DNA of 43,935 nt from Thiodiazotropha sp050305635 (GTDB taxonomy: Bacteria > Pseudomonadota > Gammaproteobacteria > Chromatiales > Chromatiaceae). Shown one piece after another: positions 14,406 to 22,998 of the stretch. The notes under the pieces were generated by a model. The model worked only from the letters and a program-made list of their open reading frames with translations, searched no databases and was not told where the DNA came from. The position numbers and the translations under genes were made by a program. The stretch spans positions 1 through 43,935 of the forward strand of contig JBNLFS010000072.1 of assembly GCA_050305635.1 (NCBI GenBank), written 5' to 3'. Position 1 is the first letter of the stretch. Each line of letters opens with the position of its first letter.

Positions 14406-17400
14406 TCAGAGTTCGTTTTCGTGGCAATGGGTACAGTTCACCATTTCACCTTTTGCAATTCTGACTGTCCTGCCTTCATTGCTCAGGGTGCGATCCGCGG
14501 CAGCCCGGGACAACACGGTACCTTCACCGTTACGTCCATGACAGGCCCGGCAGGCATTGCTATTGCTCTCGGCAATGTTCTCATGGCCACCATTGGAGAA
14601 ACGGGTATTACCTACCGGGTGCATACCGTGAGGACCATCCAGGGTCGAACCCAGATCACCCTCATGGCAGGTGCTGCACTCGGTGATCGTTCCCTTGTGA
14701 CCCTGCAACTGGGTTGCCGCCACATTGTCATTGGCCAGATCGTTCTTGTTCGGCCAGATACCGTGGGTGGAACCATGGCAGGCCTCGCAGAACACCCCTT
14801 CATGACCGGTGCTGACCCGGTAGAGCATGGGATTGCCAATGCGGGGATCATCCGCTCCGGTGACCGCTGGGTTGTCCGCCTCGATGACATTCTCGGCAAA
14901 ACGCTTGTTCGTCGGCACGATCGGCGTAGCCTTGCTGTCGGTGCTGCGATAGGCCTGGAACAGACGGATGTTGTCGGTATTGCCGTTCGAGTCGACCCCG
15001 TTGACAACGGTACCCGTGGTACCCGCCAAGTTGCTCATCGCGTCACCGGTGTGGCAGGAACCGCAACCCGGCTCATTCGCCCAGGGCACTCTCGGCTGGT
15101 TGGCGTTGGTGTAGAAATCACCGCCCAGATGGAAGTCACCCGGGTTCGCCGGACTCACGTCACGGGAGAAGTCGTTGCCCACCTGGGTCATGTTGCCATG
15201 GCAATCCTGGCAGACCATGCCACCGTTGGCCATGGCGCCGCGCAGACAGTCGGTACGCCGTCCGGGATGACACTGATAACAGGTCTCTTCCAGGGCCTGA
15301 CGACGTTCCTGCAGATTCAGCACGAAGCCAAACGCATCTTTCTGCACCGGAGGCATGTCCGGGAACAACCGGTTGCCGTTGGCGTCCGTGACCGTGCCAT
15401 GATGACTGTGCATCACGTTGGACATGGTTTTGACCGAGTGCTGCTCGCGTCCATTCGCAAAACCGTTATAGGGATCCTGATTGGGACCGCTACCCAAGGG
15501 TCCCAACTGGGCCAGATCCAATGCCGGTGTGTAGTGACACTGCTGGCACACCACCGGGGTCTGGTTCTCCAGATCCGTACCGTGTTTCAGGTCATGCAGC
15601 CGCACCAGGTTGAGATCGGCGGCATACTCCTTACTGACCTCCAGAGGCAACTGGTCGAGTTGCGGATCATCCAGCACCGTGGCGACCGGGACGCCTTCCT
15701 GAAGCAGACGTTCCGTGGCGGCACCGTTGCCTCCATCGACCACGTCGTTGTGGCACGCGCCACAGTTGGCCTCACCGGAGATCGGCACCACCGTATCCAC
15801 GGACGCCAGGGTCGTACCACCCTGCTTGGCCTGTACCCGGTACAGCGGCCATGGGTTCTCACGTCCATAGTCGTCGAATGCGGTGACCGGTACGCCGGGG
15901 GCCTCATACCAGTTGACCCCTTCAGAGACATAACCAAACTGGAAGCCGCGATTCAGGCTGCCCAGCATGTCGATGAAGAAGGGCTGATCCACCACGTAGG
16001 CCTCGAACACCTTCTCCTGGTTGACCAGGTATGGGCCTGACCGTCCAGGCATCTCCTGCTGGTCCGCAGTCAGCGTACCGTTGCCCAGGTAGAGTTGTTC
16101 CACATTGGGCATGGGCAGCCCCAGGTCCACGATCAGTGACGCATCACCGGCCGGATAGAAGGCCGGCAGTATCCCCGGCGGATAGAACGGATCGTAAGCG
16201 GTACGCGCGGCATCCCAGAAGTTGGTCTTGTACACCACGCCATTGACCATGCTGGACAACACCGGACCGCTACCGGCGGAGTTGATGCCGGTCAGGATCG
16301 GATCGTTCGGGTTGGAAGCGGCCGAGTAGTAGACCTCGACGCCATCCGCAGGTGTGAGAATCCTGGGCTCACTACCCCGCTGAATCACGGTCGCATGCAG
16401 CACATTGAATGGCGGCAGTACACTCGAGATACGGGTATCGAAGTCACCGCAGTGCATGCCCAGGTCATTCACAGCGAAGACCTTATAACCACTCTGATTG
16501 GTAAATGGCATTTCAGCAACGGGATCGCCGGGCACGCCATTCTGACTGGTGGAGTTGATGGACACGTCCGGAACAGGCTGCGGATCCTGTATCGACGCCT
16601 GGGTTGACTCGCTGTCGGTCTGGCCTTCGCTGTCAGTAACCGTCAAGTTGACCGGGTAGGTGCCCGCCGCATCATAGGCATGCACCGGGTTGGCTTGAGT
16701 ACTGCCGTTGCCATCGCCGAAATCCCAGGCATAGGTTAACGCCAGTCCCTCCGGATCCGATGACCCGGCACTGCTGAAACTCACGTTTTGACCTGTGACA
16801 CCCGTGTAAGGACCATTGGCATGGGCGACCGGCGGTTCATTGGTTCCTTGCGCAGGATCAATGGACGCACTGGTGATGTCGGTCGTCGTCTCACCTTCAT
16901 TGTCGGTAACGCTCAGGCTCACCGTGTAGCTACCGGCGTTGGTATAGGTATGGCTGGGATTCGCCTGATCGCTGCTGGCACCGTCACCGAAATCCCATGC
17001 ATAACTGACAATGGAACCGTCGGAATCCGTGGAACCTGCACTGCTGAAATCCACTGCAGTGTTGACCACGCCGCTGTAGGGCCCGTTTGCCTGGGCTACC
17101 GGCGGCTCATTGGGAACCTGGACAGGGGTGATGGTTGCCGAGGTTGTGTCTGTATCTGATGCGCCGTCATTGTCAGTCACCGTTAAACTGACGGTATAAG
17201 TACCGGCGGATGCATAGACATGATTCGGGTTGTCCTGAGTGCTGCCCGAGCCATCGCCGAAATCCCAGGCATAGGCCACCAGACTGCCATCGGAATCGGA
17301 AGAACCGCTACTGGTGAAATTGATTTCACTGCCCGCGGAGCCGCTGTAGGGCCCGTTTGCATTGGCCGTGGGGTTCACATTTCCACCGCCGGAATCGCAA

Positions 17401-17762
17401 TTTCTGGGTGCATACTGAACATCACGCTCGGCTGTCGAACCGTTGGATTGCTCCGCTCGAACACGACAGGGTACGCTCTCGGGATTCCGCAAGACGAACG
17501 ACCAGCTCCGGCGTCCCACCTGACTGCTGCCGAGCCGATCGTTGGTATCGGCGTTGAAGATCTCCACGTTGGATCCGCTGGAACCCGACCCCGAGACTTC
17601 AAGCCGGTTACGACGTTGGTTCCAACGTGCCGAATCAATCGATATATCTCTCACGGACTCTCTGTCCCGATCCGCAAAAACGGGAGTGGTGAATGCCGTC
17701 AGCATTATCAGCAGAAAAACACTGAAGGTACTGCCTACAAAGACTCTACCTCTCGATACCAT
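14406..17762 (-). CDS. Nine-haem c-type cytochrome with three PKD domains
   Basis: The predicted protein has 1118 residues. The ATG at 17760-17762 was chosen because GGAG lies 7 bases upstream; an ATG six bases earlier sits too close to it. A signal peptide (1-30, ending FTTPVFA) sends it to the periplasm or beyond. In order: an Ig-like segment (31-125) with two cysteines; three PKD domains (about 131-213, 219-303, 309-393), each with YAWDFGDG; a domain containing VFAVNDLGMHCGD (about 428-440) running to about 660; then nine CXXCH haem sites with first Cys at 667, 739, 828, 851, 900, 992, 1029, 1071 and 1110. Extra histidines (GHEG, GHKG, HGMHP) could supply second axial ligands. There is no C-terminal membrane helix, LPXTG or lipobox. 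PKD domains usually mediate binding at the cell surface, so an extracellular or outer-membrane electron-transfer role is plausible but unproven. The nearby ccm operon would mature it. Confidence 0.93.
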   Translation of the reverse strand: MVSRGRVFVGSTFSVFLLIMLTAFTTPVFADRDRESVRDISIDSARWNQRRNRLEVSGSGSSGSNVEIFNADTNDRLGSSQVGRRSWSFVLRNPESVPCRVRAEQSNGSTAERDVQYAPRNCDSGGGNVNPTANANGPYSGSAGSEINFTSSGSSDSDGSLVAYAWDFGDGSGSTQDNPNHVYASAGTYTVSLTVTDNDGASDTDTTSATITPVQVPNEPPVAQANGPYSGVVNTAVDFSSAGSTDSDGSIVSYAWDFGDGASSDQANPSHTYTNAGSYTVSLSVTDNEGETTTDITSASIDPAQGTNEPPVAHANGPYTGVTGQNVSFSSAGSSDPEGLALTYAWDFGDGNGSTQANPVHAYDAAGTYPVNLTVTDSEGQTDSESTQASIQDPQPVPDVSINSTSQNGVPGDPVAEMPFTNQSGYKVFAVNDLGMHCGDFDTRISSVLPPFNVLHATVIQRGSEPRILTPADGVEVYYSAASNPNDPILTGINSAGSGPVLSSMVNGVVYKTNFWDAARTAYDPFYPPGILPAFYPAGDASLIVDLGLPMPNVEQLYLGNGTLTADQQEMPGRSGPYLVNQEKVFEAYVVDQPFFIDMLGSLNRGFQFGYVSEGVNWYEAPGVPVTAFDDYGRENPWPLYRVQAKQGGTTLASVDTVVPISGEANCGACHNDVVDGGNGAATERLLQEGVPVATVLDDPQLDQLPLEVSKEYAADLNLVRLHDLKHGTDLENQTPVVCQQCHYTPALDLAQLGPLGSGPNQDPYNGFANGREQHSVKTMSNVMHSHHGTVTDANGNRLFPDMPPVQKDAFGFVLNLQERRQALEETCYQCHPGRRTDCLRGAMANGGMVCQDCHGNMTQVGNDFSRDVSPANPGDFHLGGDFYTNANQPRVPWANEPGCGSCHTGDAMSNLAGTTGTVVNGVDSNGNTDNIRLFQAYRSTDSKATPIVPTNKRFAENVIEADNPAVTGADDPRIGNPMLYRVSTGHEGVFCEACHGSTHGIWPNKNDLANDNVAATQLQGHKGTITECSTCHEGDLGSTLDGPHGMHPVGNTRFSNGGHENIAESNSNACRACHGRNGEGTVLSRAAADRTLSNEGRTVRIAKGEMVNCTHCHENEL
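16584..17372 (-). repeat. Three tandem PKD-coding repeats of about 270 bases
   Basis: Within the cytochrome gene, three consecutive units of about 90 codons each encode PKD domains. Each contains the cores ANGPYSG/ANGPYTG, YAWDFGDG, and VTDN(D/E)G or VTDSEG, at matching spacing. They have diverged in sequence, which suggests old duplication rather than recent slippage. Confidence 0.85.
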
Positions 17763-18118
17763 GATCATTCTCCAGAGATAAGATAGTTTGCGAGGTAGCC
17801 GCTGATACGGTAGGCCATTCCCTGTGCTGCAGCGGCTGCACGTGGGAGGTAAAGCTAGCAGACAAGACTTAAGGTTTACTTAAAGCGAGGAGGAACAGGT
17901 TCACATCCAGACAGAGTGAGGCTCAAAATATTTTGCTAGAACGGGTCGTCAATTTCAGCGATAGACTCTCTCTACTAATGATAATATCTCAATTGTTCAA
18001 GCAGTTGAGTCACGGATTTGAAATCGACGGTTTATTGACGCAGCAACCAAACCCAATCATCGCGGGAAAAGGTATTGTCATAGAAACCGGGCAAACAGAT
18101 TACAGATCAGGCCTGGAA
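17763..18118. other. Intergenic leader region of the cytochrome gene
   Basis: This stretch of about 350 bases separates the cytochrome gene from its upstream neighbour, both on the minus strand. GGAG just right of the chosen start is the cytochrome ribosome site. An AT-rich segment at 17865-17885 and another at 17925-18005 could hold the promoter, but no -35/-10 pair with good spacing stood out. Short open frames here have no recognisable product. Confidence 0.45.
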
Positions 18119-18667
18119 TCAACTACGGCCTTCAGCAGGCCGCGTCGGGTTCTGGGCATCAACAAAGGCCTGCAGGTACGGTATCCCCAATGAGATTAGC
18201 CGCTTCATCGCATCATCGACCTGGGGTTGTGTTTGGCGTAATGCCTCATCGGGAGTAATCGGCGCCATTTGAGCCAGCAGGTCTTTGCTCGAGCGTGCCG
18301 GTTTGAAAGGACGCACCACCCACCAGTCATCCTTGTCCGTCCACAGCATGGGCAAACGAATCAGGTATTCATCCTTAGCATATTCCGCGTGATCGGCGGT
18401 GGGTGACTGCATCGAGGGGATACAACTGAGTTCGGGATAACGGCCGTGCAGCGACCAACCGATCAACAGGGTGAATTCATCATAATCCTTGGGACTCGGA
18501 CTGAGGACAACCCAACAATGCAAGGTATCGCTGACCGCCCAGAGGTAGGCCCGTTCCCCCGGGAACCGATAGAGGGATTTCTGTTTGGATTCCCGAAACT
18601 GAGGCAGTTCCGCTTTCATGCTCCGGGCAAACAGTTGCCGGAGCGCCTTTGCATACTCTTTTTTCAT
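18119..18667 (-). CDS. Hypothetical protein of 182 residues
   Basis: The product is not recognised. It looks soluble, with no signal peptide or membrane helix, and is rich in aromatic residues: YLWAVSDTLHCWVVLSPSPK, LLIGWSLHGRYPEL and TDKDDWWVVRPF. The strand-like hydrophobic pattern with tryptophans and the start KKEYAKALRQLFARSM suggest a small globular alpha/beta domain. AAGG lies only 4 bases before the ATG, with a second AGGAG further upstream. The gene follows the radical SAM gene on the same strand after 44 bases, so the two may form an operon. Codon use and base composition match the neighbours, so it is probably a real resident gene. Confidence 0.7.
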   Translation of the reverse strand: MKKEYAKALRQLFARSMKAELPQFRESKQKSLYRFPGERAYLWAVSDTLHCWVVLSPSPKDYDEFTLLIGWSLHGRYPELSCIPSMQSPTADHAEYAKDEYLIRLPMLWTDKDDWWVVRPFKPARSSKDLLAQMAPITPDEALRQTQPQVDDAMKRLISLGIPYLQAFVDAQNPTRPAEGRS

Positions 18668-18711
18668 ATCCCTTGCGCCCTGCTCCTCTGTGATCGTTCA
18701 CATAACGGTTT

Positions 18712-20178
18712 TCAGGGTTGTGCCGTATCGGCCACTTCCGCTCTGCGTAGCGCTCGGGCGAGGCGGAACTTGAGAAATCCCCAACCAAAGCGCAGCAGGC
18801 GCGCCATGTGCTGTGGGTGCTGCAGGGTCAACCAGGTGTAGTGCCAGCTGATCGCCGGCCGCCGGTAAAAGGAGAGCAGAATCTCCCGGTAGTGGCGATC
18901 CAGTTCATCGATGCTGATCCCCTCCGGAGACCAGAGAAAGTTCATGCCATTCATCTTCTCCCAATGGTCATCACGAATATTGGCGCCGTAGAGATCGTGA
19001 TAGATCGGCGAACCCGGATAGGGCGTGAATTTGGTGAGATTCATGATGGTCATCGGGATCCGGCGCACAAAATCCTTGGTCTGCTCGATGGTATCCAGAG
19101 TCTCACCGGGATAACCCAGCATGAACAGTCCCTTGGTGCGGATCCCCGCCGCGGCGGTCAACTTGACCGCATTTTCGGAATCCACCATCTTGGCGGACTT
19201 CACCATCCTTTCAAGCATCTCCTGGGAACCGCTCTCCAGACCGAAGCTGATCTCCCAGCAACCGGCCTGCTTCATGAGTTTCAGCACATCCTCGTGCACG
19301 GTGTCGACCCGGGAGGTGCAGGACCAGGTCATGTTGAGGCCTTCCTCGATGAGCAAACGGCAGAATTCACTGGCGCGTTTCCTGCTGGCGAGAAACAGGT
19401 CGTCGACAAACATGATATGGCGGATGCCGTAGGTCGCTTTGAGATGTTTCATCATCTCGACCACTTTCGCCGGTGAGTAGTAGCGGACCCGGTCGCCGAA
19501 GGTCGAGGTGTCGCAGAACTTGCAATGGAATGGACAGCCCCGCGAAGCCGCTATGGTCGCCACCGGGCCGCGGGGATAATCGTAGATCGCGGGTTTGTAG
19601 GCATCCGGGAAATCCGGCAGAAGATCCCAGGCGGGCATCGGCAGAACATCCAGATCCCGATTGATCGCCCGTCCCGCGGTTTGATTGATGAACGGGCCAT
19701 TGCGGTAGAGCAGTTCCGGTACATCGGTCAGAGGAGTCTCGTCCTCGAGGGCCTGCAGCAGGTCGATGAGGGTTTTCTCCCCCTCCCCCAGTACGGCGTA
19801 GTCGAACTGCTGGAAGCGCTCCATGGTCTCACGCCCCATGGATGAAACGTGGGGGCCACCGATGATGATCCGGGTATCCGGCAGGTGCTCTTTGATCCGT
19901 TTGGCGATCTTGGCGCTGTTCCACACACCCACGGTGAAAAGCGTGATGCCCACGTAGGCCGGTTTCGACGCCAGAATCCGCTCCACCACCCCCTCGATCG
20001 TGAGATTCATGATGTTGCTTTCGATGATCTCCGGTTCGTAGCCGTGTTCACGCACCTCCGCGGCAAGATACATCAGACCCAGGGAGGGTGAATTGTTGGT
20101 GATCTCCTTGACGAATTCGTAACCCTTCTCGATCGCATCATAGGGGGGGTTGATAAAGCTGATTTTTCGATTGGGCAT
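18712..20178 (-). CDS. Radical SAM protein with N-terminal B12-binding-type domain
   Basis: The ATG at 20176-20178 gives 488 residues; a GTG at 20209-20211 would add 11. Neither has a good Shine-Dalgarno, and the shorter form starts close to the NPPYD motif as family members usually do. Counted from the GTG form, the N-terminal domain (about 15-160) is of the cobalamin-binding fold (INPPYD, IIIGGPH, LGEGE) but shows no DxHxxG motif. The radical SAM core follows with C226, C230 and C233 in CPFHCKFCDTS, then FVDDLF, FGLESG and GYPGET. This is the BchE/MiaB-like subfamily that includes methyltransferases, ring-forming and lipid-modifying enzymes. The substrate cannot be told. No bacteriochlorophyll, hopanoid or peptide gene is adjacent. 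Confidence 0.88.
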   Translation of the reverse strand: MPNRKISFINPPYDAIEKGYEFVKEITNNSPSLGLMYLAAEVREHGYEPEIIESNIMNLTIEGVVERILASKPAYVGITLFTVGVWNSAKIAKRIKEHLPDTRIIIGGPHVSSMGRETMERFQQFDYAVLGEGEKTLIDLLQALEDETPLTDVPELLYRNGPFINQTAGRAINRDLDVLPMPAWDLLPDFPDAYKPAIYDYPRGPVATIAASRGCPFHCKFCDTSTFGDRVRYYSPAKVVEMMKHLKATYGIRHIMFVDDLFLASRKRASEFCRLLIEEGLNMTWSCTSRVDTVHEDVLKLMKQAGCWEISFGLESGSQEMLERMVKSAKMVDSENAVKLTAAAGIRTKGLFMLGYPGETLDTIEQTKDFVRRIPMTIMNLTKFTPYPGSPIYHDLYGANIRDDHWEKMNGMNFLWSPEGISIDELDRHYREILLSFYRRPAISWHYTWLTLQHPQHMARLLRFGWGFLKFRLARALRRAEVADTAQP

Positions 20179-20311
20179 GATGTTTAGGAGATCCAGGGGT
20201 TTATCCGACACTATAGTTTACCCGCTATCGTCCCCCTATCAATCGCACCGAGCGATCGATAACCCTGCAAAAAAAAGTGTGAGGCACCGCCCGATCCGGC
20301 ATTTCAACAAC

Positions 20312-20340
20312 TTGACGGATCGATAACCCGTATCTATATT
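20312..20340 (+). promoter_or_regulatory. Sigma-70-type promoter for the 42-codon gene
   Basis: TTGACG at 20312-20317 and TATATT at 20335-20340 are separated by exactly 17 bases. Both boxes match the consensus at five of six positions. Transcription would start near 20347, about 30 bases before the ATG of the 42-codon frame. Confidence 0.75.
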
Positions 20341-20377
20341 AGTATTTAATTATTTTCTAGTCTTTAAGGTACTCATC

Positions 20378-20506
20378 ATGAAAGACCCACTTGCCATAAC
20401 CTGTGACGAACTGCGTGAACTTGCTGAAATCCATATGCCGGAGGTCGAAGTCATCATCGAGATGATGATCGAAGCTGATGTGGATCTTTGCCAGGATCTC
20501 GTCTGA
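20378..20506 (+). CDS. 42-residue acidic protein with its own promoter and terminator
   Basis: An ATG at 20378 with AAGG at 20366-20369 (8-base spacing) opens a 42-codon frame ending in TGA at 20504-20506. The product, starting MKDPLAITCDELRELAEIHM, is strongly acidic and has alternating hydrophobic and acidic residues (EVEVIIEMMIEADVDL), consistent with one or two amphipathic helices, and two cysteines (residues 9 and 38). No family is recognised. The strong promoter at 20312-20340, the ribosome site and the terminator at 20621-20649 make a complete short transcription unit. The transcript could also act as an RNA. Confidence 0.6.
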   Translation: MKDPLAITCDELRELAEIHMPEVEVIIEMMIEADVDLCQDLV

Positions 20507-20620
20507 GTCCTCTCTCAGCATCCCCGAGAAACCGTCCTGCTATCTCTGTATTTATTGTATTTTACGGATCAGCATCGGAACCGGACCGGCACTCCCTCGG
20601 GGCAGTTAGACCCAGGAAAT

Positions 20621-20649
20621 AAAAAAGCCCGCAGATGCGGGCTTTTTTT
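20621..20649. terminator. Bidirectional intrinsic terminator between the 42-codon gene and sat
   Basis: AAAAAAGCCCGC at 20621-20632 and GCGGGCTTTTTTT at 20637-20649 form a GC-rich stem with a 4-base loop, A-tract on one side and T-tract on the other. It ends the plus-strand 42-codon transcript and, 19 bases beyond its stop, the minus-strand sat transcript. Confidence 0.93.
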
Positions 20650-20667
20650 ATGGCGCGACCCTAGTGA

Positions 20668-21855
20668 TCAATTGAGGGACTGGTAATAGTCCATCAGGAT
20701 CTGGGCCACCTCGGGACGGGAAAACTCCTTCGGCGGGGCGATGCCCTGGCCCAGCATTTCACGGACCTTGGTGCCGGACAACAGGACAAAGTCCTCCTTG
20801 GTGTGATCCGGAGCCTCACACATCATCACCACCTGATTGAGCTTCTTGGAGTAAGCGGTGTGATCCGCCTTGAAGATTTCGATCTCCATCGCGCCGGCCG
20901 GCACCTCTTCCTCGAAGATGGTTTGTGCGTCGAACGCACCGTAGTAGTCGCCCACGCCGGCGTGATCCCGACCGATGATGAAGTGGGTGGCGCCCATGTT
21001 CTGACGAAAATAGGCGTGCAGCACCGCTTCGCGGGGCCCTGCATACAGCATGTCGAAGCCGTAACCGGTGACCATCGCACTGTTGGGCGGGAAATAGAGT
21101 TCCACCATCTTGCGAATCGCCGCATCACGCACCGGAGCCGGGATATCGCCGGACTTCAGCTTACCCAGCAGCATGTGGATCACCAGGCCGTCACAGCCGA
21201 GACGATCCATGGCCATGTGGCAGAGCTCCTCGTGCGCCAGATGCATCGGGTTGCGGGTCTGAAAGGCCACGACCTTTTTCCAACCGCGCTCCTGAATCTC
21301 GTTGCGGATTTCAACCGCGGTACGGAAGGTGTCGGGAAAATCGATCTGGAAGTAGGAGAAGTTCAGGACCTGGATTGGCCCCGACAGCGCAATGCGGCCC
21401 TGGCTGTTGAAGGCGGCCACACCGGGGTGATCCATGTCGGAGGTCCGGTAAACCTTTTCGGTCATCAGCGCCATCTGCTCATCGCTCACGGTTTCCACCG
21501 ACTCGATGTCCATGATGGCCAGCACCGGGTTGCCTTCCACGTTGGGATCCCGCAGGGCGATGCGCTTCGCGTCGCCGATAGCATCGGTATTGTCCACCAG
21601 GCACATCACCGGCACCGGGAAGAAACTGCCGTCGGTCAGGGTCATCTTTTCAGCAGCGCCCATGGCGTCTGCGACATTCATGAAGCCCTTCAAGGGGCTG
21701 AAATAGCCGGCACCCATCATCACCGCGTTGCCCGCGGCCTGTGAGCTGATCATCACTGAAGGCAGAGATTCCGCTTCGTGTGAAAGTGTGTGATGGGTAT
21801 CCGGGTCGTAGACGAACAAAGGTTTTAGTTCTGCGGAACCAACGGGGTTGATCAT
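20668..21855 (-). CDS. sat: Sulfate adenylyltransferase (ATP sulfurylase)
   Basis: The 395-residue protein is the single-chain prokaryotic type, not CysD/CysN. Active-site motifs are QTRNPMHLAH (199-208) and GRDHAGVG (295-302). It interconverts sulfate plus ATP with APS plus pyrophosphate. In sulfur-oxidising bacteria this Sat usually works backwards, making ATP from APS produced by AprAB. No apr, dsr or cys gene is in the window, so direction is inferred. A good AAGGAG precedes the ATG by about 12 bases. There is no C-terminal APS kinase domain. The gene appears monocistronic, ended by the terminator at 20621-20649. Confidence 0.97.
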   Translation of the reverse strand: MINPVGSAELKPLFVYDPDTHHTLSHEAESLPSVMISSQAAGNAVMMGAGYFSPLKGFMNVADAMGAAEKMTLTDGSFFPVPVMCLVDNTDAIGDAKRIALRDPNVEGNPVLAIMDIESVETVSDEQMALMTEKVYRTSDMDHPGVAAFNSQGRIALSGPIQVLNFSYFQIDFPDTFRTAVEIRNEIQERGWKKVVAFQTRNPMHLAHEELCHMAMDRLGCDGLVIHMLLGKLKSGDIPAPVRDAAIRKMVELYFPPNSAMVTGYGFDMLYAGPREAVLHAYFRQNMGATHFIIGRDHAGVGDYYGAFDAQTIFEEEVPAGAMEIEIFKADHTAYSKKLNQVVMMCEAPDHTKEDFVLLSGTKVREMLGQGIAPPKEFSRPEVAQILMDYYQSLN

Positions 21856-22234
21856 GACGTTTCTTCTCCTTCGTTGTGATCGCTAAATGCGCTTATCCAA
21901 TCCGGTCGATCATCAGGGTACCGGAGTGGATCTGTTTGTGACGGTGAGATCAGATGCCAGATCCGCGCTGTTGTCACAACATAATGCGGAGTCTGGAAAT
22001 CCTTTTTATCTCATTGTTTATTATCAATTAATAAGGTTCAATACTTGGCCGAGCCCTACTCAAACAGCCCATACCCTACCACAACCCGGAATTATCCAAC
22101 CCCAGTTATTTTTTATGCACTCAGCAAAATATCTGCTCCCCCATGATGCCGCATTGCAGCAATCGAATTTCACCGCAGATGACCCTGTGCACCACCGAGG
22201 GTCTCAACCTTGGCTCAGTATGAGTCGCTGATTT
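21856..22234. other. Intergenic region upstream of sat
   Basis: About 380 bases lie between the sat start and the methyltransferase stop. The first part carries the sat ribosome site. A small dyad, TTGTCACAA at about 21974-21982, and an AT-rich stretch at 22003-22040 are possible regulatory elements, but no clear -35/-10 pair was found. No credible gene is present. Confidence 0.45.
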
Positions 22235-22888
22235 TCAGGTCCCATGTCCCTCCTGGAGACAGTCCCTCCAGTTGAAGTGCCGGGGCAGATGGGCGATCTT
22301 GCGGGCGACCAGGTAGCTGTTGAGATAGCAGGTATGACGAATCATCCAGGGTCGCCGCCAGGAGAACAGATGACTCTTGAAGTCGTAGGAGGTGCCCAGG
22401 ACCTGAAATCCCGCCTGGGGACAGAACAGGGCCGCCAGAGCCTCCGTCGTGTACCGCCAGTAGTCCTGGGGATAGGCATGCAGGGGAAAGGCATGGTGCG
22501 TCTGAACCGCAATCAGTCCGCCCATGCTCAGGAGCCTGGAAATCTCCTCGACCGCCAGCCAGGGATACTGGACATGCTCCAGGGTCGAACAGGAGATCAC
22601 GATGTCGAACCGAGCCTCACCGGTCAGTCGGGACAGGGAGTGCAGATCACCCACGATATCCACATCATCGCCAGCCTGGAAATCGGTGCCCAGGTACTCT
22701 CCGGCGTGGGGCACCCAGGCTTTATGCAGCGTACTGCGGTTTTTACGGCTTCTTTTGGTTCCCAGTTCCAGTACCCGGGGCGATGGAAGCCGGGAGGCTT
22801 CCTCGAAAAATGTAATCAGACACTCGCTCATGCGCGCTCCCTGCGAATTCCAGTGGATCCCGGCATCCTCGCGATCCCAACCACTCAA
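22235..22888 (-). CDS. Class I SAM-dependent methyltransferase
   Basis: The longest reading (TTG at 22886-22888) gives 217 residues. An ATG at 22829-22831 with GGGAG 5 bases upstream gives 198 and may be the true start. The fold is recognisable by motif I VLELGTKRS, the acidic strand-2 end YLGTDFQAGDDVDIVGDL, FDIVISCSTLEHV after strand 4, and GGLIAVQTHH after strand 5. These fit the Methyltransf_11-like group that often acts on sugars, lipids or small molecules; DYWRYTTEAL is seen in family members near glycan genes. No glycan gene is nearby. The substrate is unknown. Confidence 0.82.
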   Translation of the reverse strand: MSGWDREDAGIHWNSQGARMSECLITFFEEASRLPSPRVLELGTKRSRKNRSTLHKAWVPHAGEYLGTDFQAGDDVDIVGDLHSLSRLTGEARFDIVISCSTLEHVQYPWLAVEEISRLLSMGGLIAVQTHHAFPLHAYPQDYWRYTTEALAALFCPQAGFQVLGTSYDFKSHLFSWRRPWMIRHTCYLNSYLVARKIAHLPRHFNWRDCLQEGHGT

Positions 22889-22967
22889 TATCCGGGATCT
22901 CTAAACCGGTAAGATCCGGTGATTATAGATCCTTGCGCACGCATTATGACATCTGACATGCCGCAAC

Positions 22968-22998
22968 GTAGCCCGGGCGCAGCGAAGCGGAACCCGGG
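22968..22998. repeat. Single GTAG-type REP-like palindrome
   Basis: GTAGCCCGGGCGCAGCGAAG... at 22968-22998 is an imperfect palindrome (CCCGGG at one end, CCCGGG at the other) starting with GTAG, as in the REP pair at 13351-13438, but with a different core, so it is a separate subtype. It lies in the roughly 300-base gap (22889-23194) between the methyltransferase and recD, where no credible gene was found. Confidence 0.7.

Noticed and set aside
14352..16040. 562-codon open frame on the plus strand opposite the cytochrome gene
   Set aside because: It is antisense to a gene with nine haem motifs; its product is low-complexity (His, Arg, Thr, Gly, Val) with no domain, as expected from the complement of a GC-rich gene.
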